A DNA stretch of 64,000 nt from Desmonostoc muscorum LEGE 12446 (GTDB lineage Bacteria > Cyanobacteriota > Cyanobacteriia > Cyanobacteriales > Nostocaceae). The DNA lies in NCBI RefSeq assembly GCF_015207005.2, contig NZ_JADEXS020000001.1:2046001-2110000 (forward strand). The letters are read 5' to 3'. Made by a program: the position numbers and the translations under genes. The notes beneath the pieces were generated by a model, which was given only the letters and a program-made list of their open reading frames with translations, had not been told where the DNA came from and did not search any database. This document shows positions 53,781 through 62,151 of this stretch, one piece after another. Each line of letters opens with the position of its first letter. Position 1 is the stretch's first letter.

Positions 53781-53845
53781 ATTGGTAGATGCACCCTGAT
53801 AACTCAACTCCCCTGGTTGGCTAACACCCACTGGGGGTTTTTTTT
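53781..53845 (+). ncRNA. nsiR1: NsiR1-like small RNA, copy 5
   Basis: A 65-nt unit, ATTGGTAGATGCACCCTGAT at the 5' end, stem CCCCTGGT/ACTGGGGG, then eight T. It differs from copy 7 mainly by CTCAACTC for CTAACTC. Confidence 0.85.
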
Positions 53846-54063
53846 AGTTGGAAGCATTGAACAATTTTAGATTTTAGATTTTGGATTAGGGTTTTCCGGT
53901 TGAGAGCAACATCGCTTGTGGATAAAAGACATCTCAAACCGACAATCTAAAATCCTCAGGGTACAATTACCATTGTGCTTGGAGTGAATCTAAAAGACGC
54001 TCGCCAAATCCCTAACGCTACGCTGTCGGCAATTCGAAATCTTGTTAGAGCTTGAGCATTTTC

Positions 54064-54091
54064 TCCGGAAAATAGTGGCTGCCCCTAGAAA
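54064..54091 (+). promoter_or_regulatory. NsiR1 promoter, copy 6 (TCCGGA / TAGAAA)
   Basis: TCCGGA at 54064-54069 and TAGAAA at 54086-54091, again 33 nt from the first box to the RNA start at 54097. Confidence 0.7.
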
Positions 54092-54096
54092 ACATA

Positions 54097-54158
54097 ATTG
54101 GTAGATGCACCCTGATAACTCACTCCCCTAGTAGGCTAACACCAACTGGGGTTTTTTT
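54097..54158 (+). ncRNA. nsiR1: NsiR1-like small RNA, copy 6
   Basis: A 62-nt unit; stem CCCCTAGT against ACTGGGG with one G fewer, followed by seven T. Other parts match the family (AATTGGTAGATGCACCCTGA). Confidence 0.83.
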
Positions 54159-54192
54159 ATTTTAAAAAATAACTGACCTTTGTACAAATTTA

Positions 54193-54220
54193 TCCGGAGT
54201 ATGGTGTTCAACGTCAGAAC
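54193..54220 (+). promoter_or_regulatory. NsiR1 promoter, copy 7 (TCCGGA / CAGAAC)
   Basis: TTTATCCGGA ends at 54198 with TCCGGA at 54193-54198; CAGAAC at 54215-54220. The RNA start is at 54226, 33 nt from the first base of TCCGGA. Confidence 0.7.
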
Positions 54221-54225
54221 ATTTA

Positions 54226-54288
54226 ATTGGTAGATGCACCCTGATAACTAACTCCCCTGGTTGGCTAACACCCACTGGGGGTTTTTTT
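54226..54288 (+). ncRNA. nsiR1: NsiR1-like small RNA, copy 7
   Basis: A 63-nt unit, the most distant from hetF. Stem CCCCTGGT/ACTGGGGG with seven T. It can be taken as the consensus form of the array. Confidence 0.85.
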
Positions 54289-54863
54289 ATGCCTAGATGC
54301 GTCGGAGCTTGTTGTTAGACATCACTAGTCTCTATAATCTGCCTACATAGCCAGAATGCACCTTGTTACTACTGGTGGTAGACCTTGAGTATCTCCTTGT
54401 TGCCAGTATAGAGCAAAACCTGGTCACTCAATCCCTGAATCGCTTTCTTTTTATTGTCACGTACAGAGGCAACTCTAAAATGATTGCTATGATATTTAAT
54501 CACATTCTTAAGTTTTTTTCTAGATTCCTACTTTCTCATTCCTAGACTAGTAAAGAATTGGGCATGGGGCACGATGCAGGGGAGAAGACTCTGTTCCCTG
54601 TTTCCTGCTCCTCTGCCTCCCCTACCCTCACAAGTGTAGGTTTTTCACATTCAGTCTGAAAAAGCCCATTTTTTCGTTCCGAAATCTTTCCCCGCGTCTC
54701 CCCGTCTTTGCGTCGATCAAAACGCGAAATCTAAAAAACCTACACCTGTCAGTCTCCCCTACCTCCCTCATCCCCTTTTTGTTGACATTAATAACACGCT
54801 ATATGGTATATTTCATGGCGTTATGCTAAGATGTCTAGCCTAAAACCAAAGAGTTGCCAACCG
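54289..54863. other. Region between NsiR1 array and thioredoxin-like gene
   Basis: About 575 nt. A 60-codon plus-strand frame (54363-54545) has no ribosome site or recognisable content. From about 54550 to 54780 there is low-complexity C/T-rich DNA with a distant inverted pair (AAGTGTAGGTTTTTCA / AAAAAACCTACACCTG). TATGGTATAT near 54802 could be a -10 region for the thioredoxin-like gene. Confidence 0.5.
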
Positions 54864-55187
54864 ATGAGTTTAGCTGTAATTAAGTTCTCTTCTGAAGAGT
54901 GCGGCATCTGCCACAAAATGTCTTTTTATGACAAAAAGGTGGCGGAAGAACTGGGTTTAGAATTTATCGACGTGAAAATGCAGGATACAGCTGCTTACCG
55001 CAAGTATCGCAAGATTTTATTGACTCAGTATCCTGATAAATCAGAAATGGGATGGCCTACCTACATCGTTTGCAATTCTCCAGAAGGAGAATTTCAGATT
55101 GTGGGTGAGGTGAAAGGAGGTCATCCCAAAGGGGAATTTAGAAGCCGTCTCCAAGAGGTTCTAGATTCTGCATCTAGTCAGAATTAA
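54864..55187 (+). CDS. Thioredoxin-like protein (CGIC motif)
   Basis: From ATG 54864 (MSLAVIKFSSEECGICHKMS) it has 107 residues; ATG 54831 would add 11. The thioredoxin-fold active site is C-G-I-C at residues 13-16, at the end of the first strand (LAVIKFSSEE). Downstream come VKMQDTAAYRKYRKILLTQY and the cis-proline strand GWPTYIVCNSPEGEFQIVGEVKGGHPKGEF. It is likely a cytoplasmic redox or disulfide-exchange protein. The stop codon region overlaps the convergent 77-residue gene by 14 nt. No partner is evident. Confidence 0.85.
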   Translation: MSLAVIKFSSEECGICHKMSFYDKKVAEELGLEFIDVKMQDTAAYRKYRKILLTQYPDKSEMGWPTYIVCNSPEGEFQIVGEVKGGHPKGEFRSRLQEVLDSASSQN

Positions 55188-55407
55188 TTACCTCAAAAGA
55201 TTTAACCTCCAGGACAGGGCCAATCATGGCAGCTGTCATGACATCTTCACGCACCTGTCCTTTAACTTTTGCTTTTTGTCCAGCTTTAAGTAATTCTTTA
55301 TCAGCCCCTCTGAGGATTTCGTAAGTATCGCCGTCTTCTGTAACTAATGCCCATGCACCCGGGCCAATATCACGGTGTTGAATTGTACCTGTAAGTGTAA
55401 TGCTCAT
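55174..55407 (-). CDS. Small conserved beta-rich protein (77 aa)
   Basis: A 77-residue protein from ATG 55407 (MSITLTGTIQHRDIGPGAWALVTEDGDTYEILRGADKELLKAGQKAKVKGQVREDVMTAAMIGPVLEVKSFEVI). Alternating strands and GxW/GxK turns suggest an OB-like or small beta-barrel fold. Similar small proteins are common in cyanobacteria, with no known function. It converges on the thioredoxin-like gene with a 14-nt overlap of coding regions (55174-55187). Confidence 0.72.
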   Translation of the reverse strand: MSITLTGTIQHRDIGPGAWALVTEDGDTYEILRGADKELLKAGQKAKVKGQVREDVMTAAMIGPVLEVKSFEVINSD

Positions 55408-55415
55408 AAGTAGTA

Positions 55416-55512
55416 GTGCTGAGTACTGAGTAGGGGAGTGGGAAGTAGGGAGTGGGAAGTAGGGAGTAGGGAGTTATAAGACTTCTTCCCTCATTCCCCA
55501 CTCCCCACTCCC
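55416..55512. repeat. GGGAGTGGGAAGTAG short tandem repeats
   Basis: GGGAGTGGGAAGTAGGGAGT units followed by complementary CACTCCCCACTCCCC. Noncoding DNA between the 77-aa gene and the subtilase gene. Confidence 0.75.
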
Positions 55513-55515
55513 CTT

Positions 55516-57366
55516 CTATGCTGCTTTTTCTTCGTTTTGCAATGCTAAACGAGCAAGTCCAAAACAAAGTATGGCGTTGGCGACGAGGAACAGACGTGCT
55601 AAGTTAACATTTCCGAATCCCCAAACTGCTGGGTCGTAAATAGCACTTACTGCCAAGCAGGCTGCCACTCCTAGTGTTGAACCAATGGCAAACCATTTCC
55701 AACTAGGATGTCCTAACAGTAATGCCATTAACACAATGGGAATCAATACGCTGGCAAACAGGGGATTCAATGCATCAGTTCCTTGGAGGGTATTGCCCAG
55801 TTCCGGAATTGAACTGCCCAAAACCCTGAAAGGCCACTGGGGAAGGTCAAAGATATAGATTCCCTTGAGGAAAAATAACCCAGAACTGCCAGCAATTAAA
55901 CCGCTGAATAAAGACCAACTCCAAGTAAAGGGGAAGTAAACCCGTAAAAACCAAGCCAGCAGATAGGAACCAATTACCATTAAAATCTTAGGTAACAGTG
56001 CTATCGCACCACCGTCAATCCAAAAGCCGGGATTAAGATAGCCATTATCCCGTAACCACCGGAAGAAATCTTGGAAATTGATTTGCCCTTGAACAGCTAG
56101 TTTGACTGCTGCTTCTGCATTGAGTTGTCCAGCGCCATAATAGTTCAAACCATCATCCTGGATAACTCGTGCTGACTGTTTGAGGATTTTTAAAACTTCA
56201 TCTGGTTCTTTAATACCAGTAGCTCTGATTAATGCTGCAACACCAGCAACGTGGGGAGAGGCCATGCTTGTACCTTGGAAGCCAAGAAATACGCCTTCGC
56301 CTTTTTCGTTGATAGTTTCTTGGAGAATTTTACCAGCTTCACTACCACCAGGAGCAGAGATATCAACCCCTGCACCAAAGTTAGAATAAGGTGCTTTTTC
56401 TCCGTCTGGGCCGATTGCTGAAACGCCAATGACGTGAGGATAGCGGGCTGGATAGCCTGCCCCATTGGTACTTTCATTGCCAGCTGCGGCAACGATGACT
56501 ACACCTTTTCTATGGGCATAGTCGATCGCTTCTTTCATCAATTTACTTTCACCACTACCACCCAAGCTCATATTAATCACATCTGCGCCTTTATCAGCAG
56601 CAAATTTAATCGCTTCGGCAATATCGGCTACGGTACCGCCTCCATATGAACTCAGTACCTTCAACGGCATCAGACTGGCTTCATAAGCAATTCCAGCTAC
56701 GCCATATTTGTTATTTGTAGCTTGGGCAATGGTTCCGGCAACGTGAGTGCCGTGACCGTTATCGTCTTTGGCTTCTTCTGTGTCGTTTACAAAATCATAT
56801 CCTTTGACGAATTTTGTCTCATACAAGTCCCGCACCTTAGTAATCCCAGTGTCAATTACCGCAACGGTGACGCCACTGCCTTTGGTTTGAGTCCATGCGC
56901 TCTCGATGCCGATTGTGTGTAAGTTCCACTGCTTGCTGTAATATTGGTCATTGGGACCAGTTAATGAGAGATTTACCTCATCATTTTCCTGGGGTCGCAA
57001 AAATTCTCCTAGCCAAGCGGCTTCACCTGGTTGTGGAATTTTTCTGTAGATATAATTTGGCTCTATGAATTCTGTAGCTTGGGCAAACTGAGATTTTTTC
57101 AGTTCTTGGAGTCGCTGGCCATCGCCCTTGATAATATACACATGATCTTTTTCGGAAAACTTGTTGTCTAATTGGGGTGTAACGTTGTATTGTTTGGCGA
57201 TCGCTTGTAAATTCTCTTGCACTACAGTTGATGCAATATCTTCCCGAAAATCAAGCAAAATCGTCTCAAACTCACCTTTAGCTGCCAGTCCCTGGAAATT
57301 CAGGAAACCAAATACGGCAGCTAACAGCCCAATGACAAACAAGCACAATAATATAAGCTTTCTCAT
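55516..57366 (-). CDS. Subtilase (S8) with C-terminal membrane region
   Basis: A 616-residue serine peptidase. An N-terminal signal anchor (MRKLILLCLFVIGLLAAVFG) is followed by an inhibitor-like propeptide (about 30-110; FETILLDFREDIASTVVQEN). The catalytic domain has Asp172 (VAVIDTGI), His205 (DDNGHGTHVAGTIA), oxyanion Asn297 (AAAGNEST) and Ser367 (GFQGTSMASPHVAG), all intact. After residue 420 the chain has several hydrophobic helices (IALLPKILMVIGSYLLAWFL; SGLIAGSSGLFFLKGIYIF; ASVLIPIVLMALLLG; TLGVAACLAVSAI; LFLVANAILCFGLARLAL), so it should sit in the inner membrane with the protease outside. Its substrate is unknown. Length and motifs fit cyanobacterial membrane subtilases. Confidence 0.94.
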   Translation of the reverse strand: MRKLILLCLFVIGLLAAVFGFLNFQGLAAKGEFETILLDFREDIASTVVQENLQAIAKQYNVTPQLDNKFSEKDHVYIIKGDGQRLQELKKSQFAQATEFIEPNYIYRKIPQPGEAAWLGEFLRPQENDEVNLSLTGPNDQYYSKQWNLHTIGIESAWTQTKGSGVTVAVIDTGITKVRDLYETKFVKGYDFVNDTEEAKDDNGHGTHVAGTIAQATNNKYGVAGIAYEASLMPLKVLSSYGGGTVADIAEAIKFAADKGADVINMSLGGSGESKLMKEAIDYAHRKGVVIVAAAGNESTNGAGYPARYPHVIGVSAIGPDGEKAPYSNFGAGVDISAPGGSEAGKILQETINEKGEGVFLGFQGTSMASPHVAGVAALIRATGIKEPDEVLKILKQSARVIQDDGLNYYGAGQLNAEAAVKLAVQGQINFQDFFRWLRDNGYLNPGFWIDGGAIALLPKILMVIGSYLLAWFLRVYFPFTWSWSLFSGLIAGSSGLFFLKGIYIFDLPQWPFRVLGSSIPELGNTLQGTDALNPLFASVLIPIVLMALLLGHPSWKWFAIGSTLGVAACLAVSAIYDPAVWGFGNVNLARLFLVANAILCFGLARLALQNEEKAA

Positions 57367-57483
57367 ATTAACTCATCACCGCTTTTTGCCAGTTTGCTCA
57401 CTACCATAACTTATCTTGATACCTTGTTGGTGGATTTTGCACTTTAGTTTACCTTCACTTCATTACTCAGGACTGTTGAAACA

Positions 57484-57918
57484 ATGGAACATGGTCTTTT
57501 GTGGTTACCTCTGTTAGCAATGTTTTTCTGGCTAGCTTGGCAAGGCTCTAAGGAGTATCAAAAAGTGGAAGCCTATCGTGTCTGGGCAGAACAATTTGAA
57601 CGAGCTAAGTATGATATTTATTCAGTATTGGGTCAAAAAGGCAACTCTATAACCTGGGGTAAACCCACGCCTCAAGGACCAATTAAATTAGAAACATTTT
57701 CTTTAGTTAATGTCCAAGAAATATCTCTTCTGGTAGATGGCAAATCAGTAAATATAGAATCACCACCTGAGAAAGGTCGTTCTATAGAGTTAGAATTTGT
57801 ATTTTCCGAATCCGCTGATTCAGTGCGCGTTCCGTTTACAGAAATTCCTTTAGCGGCCCAATGGGCAAAGTATTTGCACTCAGCATTAGAAAATTGGCGA
57901 TCGCCACAAAATCAGTAA
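57484..57918 (+). CDS. Unknown protein with N-terminal membrane anchor
   Basis: A 144-residue protein from ATG 57484. Residues about 3-20 (HGLLWLPLLAMFFWLAWQG) form a membrane span; the rest is soluble: YQKVEAYRVWAEQFERAKYDIYSVLGQKGNSITWGKPTPQGPIKLETFSLVNVQEISLLVDGKSV (about 25-89), then EFVFSESADSVRVPFTEIPLAAQWAKYLHSAL. The pattern Q-K-G-N-x-I-T-W-G-x-P-T-P-x-G-P looks conserved rather than random. I do not recognise a family. It is upstream of a large beta-helix protein on the other strand. Confidence 0.68.
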   Translation: MEHGLLWLPLLAMFFWLAWQGSKEYQKVEAYRVWAEQFERAKYDIYSVLGQKGNSITWGKPTPQGPIKLETFSLVNVQEISLLVDGKSVNIESPPEKGRSIELEFVFSESADSVRVPFTEIPLAAQWAKYLHSALENWRSPQNQ

Positions 57919-57936
57919 TTATAAGCAGGAAAATTC

Positions 57937-57966
57937 TAGAGGCACAATAAATAGATTGTGCCTCTA
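57937..57966. terminator. Perfect 12-bp hairpin between convergent genes
   Basis: TAGAGGCACAAT (57937-57948) and ATTGTGCCTCTA (57955-57966) with a 6-nt loop, 18 nt after the stop of the 57484 gene and 87 nt beyond the stop of the beta-helix gene. Likely a bidirectional terminator; on the minus strand it is followed by GAATTTTCC. Confidence 0.55.
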
Positions 57967-58053
57967 TGCGTGTGGTCTATTTAATTCAAAACCGCATTGA
58001 AAGTGGATTCATGTTTGCGTTACACTTGCACTTTCAATTGAACCATTAACCAA

Positions 58054-61000
58054 CTATGCTTGAATGATGAAGTCTGAGGCTTTAAGAGTGGGGGCACCAG
58101 TCAGTTGTGCAAATTGACCACCACTGCCCAAACCAGCAGCGCTACCATTTTGATTGTATAGTAACTGCCCAGTCACAGGATCGTAGACTATCACAGCACT
58201 GCTAACTGCCCCTAAGGTAGTGATTTGAAAATTAGTGGCGTTACTGAAACCTGTTCCTGCAACAGAAGTAATGGCAGTGAAGGTGGTCTTATCCAAGATA
58301 ATCTTGTCACCAGCAGAACTATTGAAGTCAGCGATGGTATCAATACCCACAGCAGCGCTGCTAAAAGCAGCGTTGGTGTTGTAGAGGAAAGCATCAGCAC
58401 CCCCATCACCGACGAGAATATCATTGCCTGCCCCACCGATGAGAGTATCATTGCCGCTACCGCCCCGCAGCAGATCATCACCACTTTTACCATCGATAAT
58501 GTCATTACCCCCTAGAGCATTAATCACATCGTTGGAGTTATCAAAACCTGCAACGTTATTGTTTAAGTAATTGAGGAAAGTAACGGTGTTTCTGTTGAAG
58601 ATACTAGTTTGGGTCGATCTACTATCAATCACATCAAAGCTCTCGGTAACACTGCTTTGTCCGTCAAATATGATATTACCGATGCCTGGCCTTGTTCCTG
58701 ATGCAGCTAAGTTTTCGAGGTTCTCTAACTTAAAGTTTTCCAAGGTGACTTTAGTATTAGCCACACTTAGAAAAGTGATTTCTAAATTGTCGCCACTTTG
58801 AGATAATTGCATATTTTTCGCAGTTAAGCCAGCCCCAACAAATTGCAAGGTGTCTATTTGAGCAATGACCTCGGCTGAAGGATCTAAGCTAGTACCTGCA
58901 CCACCAAAATTTGTGATGATGTCATGGCCATTCCCTAGCGGGGTAATAAAAGTGTCATTGCCTGTTGTACCATTGATAATTTTGGGTTCAACTTTGCCAG
59001 TGATGGCAAAGTCAAAGGGGCTTTCGTCGCTGTCGTTGTTGCTTAAACTGAAGTTGCCACTATAGGTACCGATTCTACTAGTGTTGAGTGCCACTGTAAT
59101 ATTTGTGGAGGCATTAGCTGCAACACTAGTAGGCAGAATTCCAACTAGGCTAAATCCGCTAGGAAGTTTGAGATTAGTTAGCTTGAGTGGGGCTGTACCG
59201 ATATTCTTAATCGTAAAAGTTTTAGTCCGGGCCACACCACCAGTGGTACTGCCAAAGTCAATGGCGGTCGTACTCCCATCTGTAATGTCTACTGTGCCGT
59301 TGAGAATTTGAATTTCCGGAGTAGTAACTTTGCCAGTAATAGCAAAGTCAAAAGGACTTTCGTCACTGTCGTTGTTGCTTAAACTGAGTCTGCCACTATA
59401 GGTACCGACTGTAGTGGTGTTGAGTGCCATCGTTATGGTAGTGGAAGCATTAGGAGCCACACTAGTGGGTACAGTTCCTACTAAACTAAAGCCATTGGGG
59501 AGTTGGAGATTACTCAAATTGAGTGCTGCCGTACCAGTGTTCTTAATCGTAAAGGCTTTGGTCAGAGTATTGCCAACATTGGCCTCACCAAAGTTAATGG
59601 CAGTCGTACTCCCATCTACAATATCAACTGTACCGTTGAGAACTTGAATTTCGGGACTAATAACTTTGCCAGTAATAGCAAAGTCAAACTCACTTTCATT
59701 ACTATCGTTGTTGCTTAAAATCAGAGTGCCACCATAAGTGCCTGGTGTAGTAGTATTGAGTGCCACCGTTATAGTAGTGGAAGCATTGGCAGCCACACTT
59801 GTGGGGACAGTTCCTACTAAACTAAAGCCATTGGGAAGTTTAAGATTACTCAGATTAAGTGCGGCTATACCGGTGTTCTTAATCGTAAAGGTTTTAGTCA
59901 GAGTCTGACCAAGAATGATCTCACCAAAGTTAATGGCAGTCGTACTCCCATCTACAATATCAACTGTACCGTTGAGAACTTGAATTTCGGGAGTAGGAGT
60001 CTCATCTGTTGGAGCTTCGTAGGCACCAATATCGATGACTGCGGTGCCATTACCATCGCCATCCAGAGGAACATTTTTAGTGATGCTATTGAAGGCATTA
60101 GAACCAGCATCGATGGCAGCACTTCCAGCTTTGAGGGCAAAATTGCCTTTAGCTGGATCAACAAACAACGGATTTTTACCCAAAATATTCTGCAAAGTAA
60201 GAATAGCTTTTGGATCGTCCGAAGCTTGAAATATATTCGAGTTATAAACAAGGTTGTGATCGAAAGCTACATTTGTGGAGTATTTGACAAGATTGGCATT
60301 TTGATTGTCACTTGCATACATTATGTTGTTATATACATCTACATTGTCCGAGTAAGTGACAGCAATCTCTCCATGAGTTGTAAGAACAGTAGCATTTTGG
60401 TAAGTTGTATTGTTGATAACATCTACATTTTTGGCTTTAAAAACGTGAATCCCAGAGCCACCATTGTTGTAGGAGATGTTATTTTCAATTAAAGCCTTAC
60501 CTGTATAGGCCACGCCTTCCCTAGATTTAGAAGTCATATCAAGCATAATCCCATGCCCTTCAGAAATACCACCAGTATTCCAAACAGGAACTAGGCTTTG
60601 ATTGTCGTAGACAATGTTATCTCGAAAAATCATCCTGTAGTCAGTAGTGTTGTTATCGTAGTTAGAACCGTAAAGAGCAGTAATAGCTTGACATCCATAA
60701 GGAGAATACCAAGCGTTTCCAGACACAGTATTTTTCTCAACAGTGATGTAATCTGCATTAGTCAATCCAATACCTGCACCTGGAAAGTTACGGATTGTGT
60801 TGCCACTGATGACGATGTGATGAGGGTTACTAGGGGCTAGACCTTCGCTAGTTTTTGAAGGTGAGGGGGTCACCATAATTCCATAGGCAGTAATCTTAGT
60901 ATCAGATTTACCTTTATCCGAAGTAGAATTAATGCTATTCAATGCATATTGTAAAGTGACATTTTCTCGATCGCCTTCTATATCAAGTCCTTCAATCCGT

Positions 61001-61281
61001 ACATAAGATGAACTAAATACAGTAATGCCACTAACACCCGCAGGAAGGTTTAGTTTTGGTTGATGTCCTGGATAGGCTTTGATAGTTGTCCAGTTGTCTG
61101 GAGAACCGTTTTTGTCAACAATGTTAGCTCCTTTTTCATAAGTGCCATTCATCACATAGAGGGTGTCGCCTGTTTCCATCTGCCACACGGCTCGACCCAG
61201 AGTGCGAAATGCACTTGTTTCTTTCAAGCCATTATTGTTATCGCTACCTGTTCCAGAAACGTAGTATACTTGGCCAGCCAT
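58054..61281 (-). CDS. Beta-helix surface protein with three choice-of-anchor-type repeats and RTX tail
   Basis: A 1075-residue protein. Residues about 5-420 form a right-handed beta-helix (GQVYYVSGTGSDNNNGLKETSAFRTLGRAVWQMETGDTLYV; PHHIVISGNTIRNFPGAGIGLTNADYITVEKNTVSGN), as in polysaccharide lyases and pectate-lyase-like proteins. Three tandem 112-residue domains (about 433-765) repeat EIQVLNGTVDIVDGSTTAINFGE, TKTFTIKNTG and SNNDSDESPFDFAITGKV (an Ig-like choice-of-anchor D pattern). The C-terminus has RTX calcium motifs (GGNDIIDGKSGDDLLRGGSGNDTLIGGAGNDILVGDGGAD) and a terminal domain near 1000-1075. There is no signal peptide, compatible with type I secretion. A surface or biofilm role is likely. 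Confidence 0.88.
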   Translation of the reverse strand: MAGQVYYVSGTGSDNNNGLKETSAFRTLGRAVWQMETGDTLYVMNGTYEKGANIVDKNGSPDNWTTIKAYPGHQPKLNLPAGVSGITVFSSSYVRIEGLDIEGDRENVTLQYALNSINSTSDKGKSDTKITAYGIMVTPSPSKTSEGLAPSNPHHIVISGNTIRNFPGAGIGLTNADYITVEKNTVSGNAWYSPYGCQAITALYGSNYDNNTTDYRMIFRDNIVYDNQSLVPVWNTGGISEGHGIMLDMTSKSREGVAYTGKALIENNISYNNGGSGIHVFKAKNVDVINNTTYQNATVLTTHGEIAVTYSDNVDVYNNIMYASDNQNANLVKYSTNVAFDHNLVYNSNIFQASDDPKAILTLQNILGKNPLFVDPAKGNFALKAGSAAIDAGSNAFNSITKNVPLDGDGNGTAVIDIGAYEAPTDETPTPEIQVLNGTVDIVDGSTTAINFGEIILGQTLTKTFTIKNTGIAALNLSNLKLPNGFSLVGTVPTSVAANASTTITVALNTTTPGTYGGTLILSNNDSNESEFDFAITGKVISPEIQVLNGTVDIVDGSTTAINFGEANVGNTLTKAFTIKNTGTAALNLSNLQLPNGFSLVGTVPTSVAPNASTTITMALNTTTVGTYSGRLSLSNNDSDESPFDFAITGKVTTPEIQILNGTVDITDGSTTAIDFGSTTGGVARTKTFTIKNIGTAPLKLTNLKLPSGFSLVGILPTSVAANASTNITVALNTSRIGTYSGNFSLSNNDSDESPFDFAITGKVEPKIINGTTGNDTFITPLGNGHDIITNFGGAGTSLDPSAEVIAQIDTLQFVGAGLTAKNMQLSQSGDNLEITFLSVANTKVTLENFKLENLENLAASGTRPGIGNIIFDGQSSVTESFDVIDSRSTQTSIFNRNTVTFLNYLNNNVAGFDNSNDVINALGGNDIIDGKSGDDLLRGGSGNDTLIGGAGNDILVGDGGADAFLYNTNAAFSSAAVGIDTIADFNSSAGDKIILDKTTFTAITSVAGTGFSNATNFQITTLGAVSSAVIVYDPVTGQLLYNQNGSAAGLGSGGQFAQLTGAPTLKASDFIIQA
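58991..59998. repeat. Three tandem 336-nt repeats inside the beta-helix gene
   Basis: Equivalent points (ACTTTGCCAGT) lie at 58991, 59327 and 59663, exactly 336 nt (112 codons) apart. Copies 2 and 3 are the most alike, which suggests recent duplication by unequal recombination. Copy number may vary among strains. Confidence 0.85.
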
Positions 61282-62151
61282 AGGTTTACTCCGAATATAT
61301 ATAAGGGAATTGCTCGTGGACTCTTAGCAACTGTGTTAATTGCTAAGTAGTTAGTAGAAGGGTGATTTGTCTTGAGTCTGAAGGACAGTCACAGTTGTCC
61401 GATCGCAACTTCAAATTGCCTCGGTTCTAGAAACGCTGTTGTCAAACTGGAAATTTTTTCTCCTGTCAACCGCTGATGGTTAAACCAGGAATGTAAATAC
61501 CGTCAATCGTCAGGCTGTTGTTGGGAGTAATCGGACGATTAGCGTCTGCATCTGATTGATCGCCTGGGAGTGGAATTAAATCCGATCTCCACCGCGTAGG
61601 CGCAGCCTGCCGTAGGCATCGCTGTTACTATATTTCGATACGGTGATCATATTTGGTATATAATTCCTCTGAACTTTATCCGTTGTCTGAGGTCAGAAGC
61701 TGCCAAATCGGCATGGTAAAGGGCACCCCTGGCTGATAACTGGGGACTTAAAGTTACAGTGGTCAAAGCTGAATTGTTTCAAACTTTAGTAGGTTGACCC
61801 CTTAATTTAAAGGGACTAATGTAACAACTTAGTCAAACCTGTTTTAATCTGTGTAAGCGAGTTTTGTGAACTAAATTTAGACTAACCTTCACAAACAGTG
61901 ATTGATATCAGTGAATACTCAGAATTTTGTTAGATTTTTTACAACAATAGGCAAAAAAACTATGGAAGTTTTGTGGTGATTCCTATTAATTTGTAGTCTG
62001 AAGAAGGCTTGATACAAGGATTTGATGAAGTTTGTCTCAATTAAGTCGGCGTGGTTCACAAGGCATTAGTTATAGTCAAGTCGCACTGGACGCTAAAATC
62101 AATTGGAAGCGATCGCCAAGCAACTAACATCTCGCCAGTAATCTTCATAAT
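61282..62151. other. Intergenic region with a coding-like remnant
   Basis: About 870 nt. Minus-strand positions 61466-61587 read as an open tail (DLIPLPGDQSDADANRPITP, NNSLTIDGIYIPGLTISG, then stop), just below a small dispersed repeat (GCGTAGGCGCAGCCTGCC). No start codon or full gene is present, so it is probably the end of a decayed gene. The rest is AT-rich and likely holds the promoter of thiD. Confidence 0.5.

Noticed and set aside
52535..54288. CRISPR array or protein-coding repeats upstream of hetF
   Set aside because: Units are ~63 nt with irregular spacing and each has its own promoter and terminator, which fits small RNA genes.
54363..54545. 60-codon hydrophobic frame
   Set aside because: No ribosome site and no recognisable family; might be a fragment, but not supported enough to annotate.
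61900..62151. TPP riboswitch upstream of thiD
   Set aside because: No CUGAGA...CUGAUAA-type core or matching stems were found in the leader.
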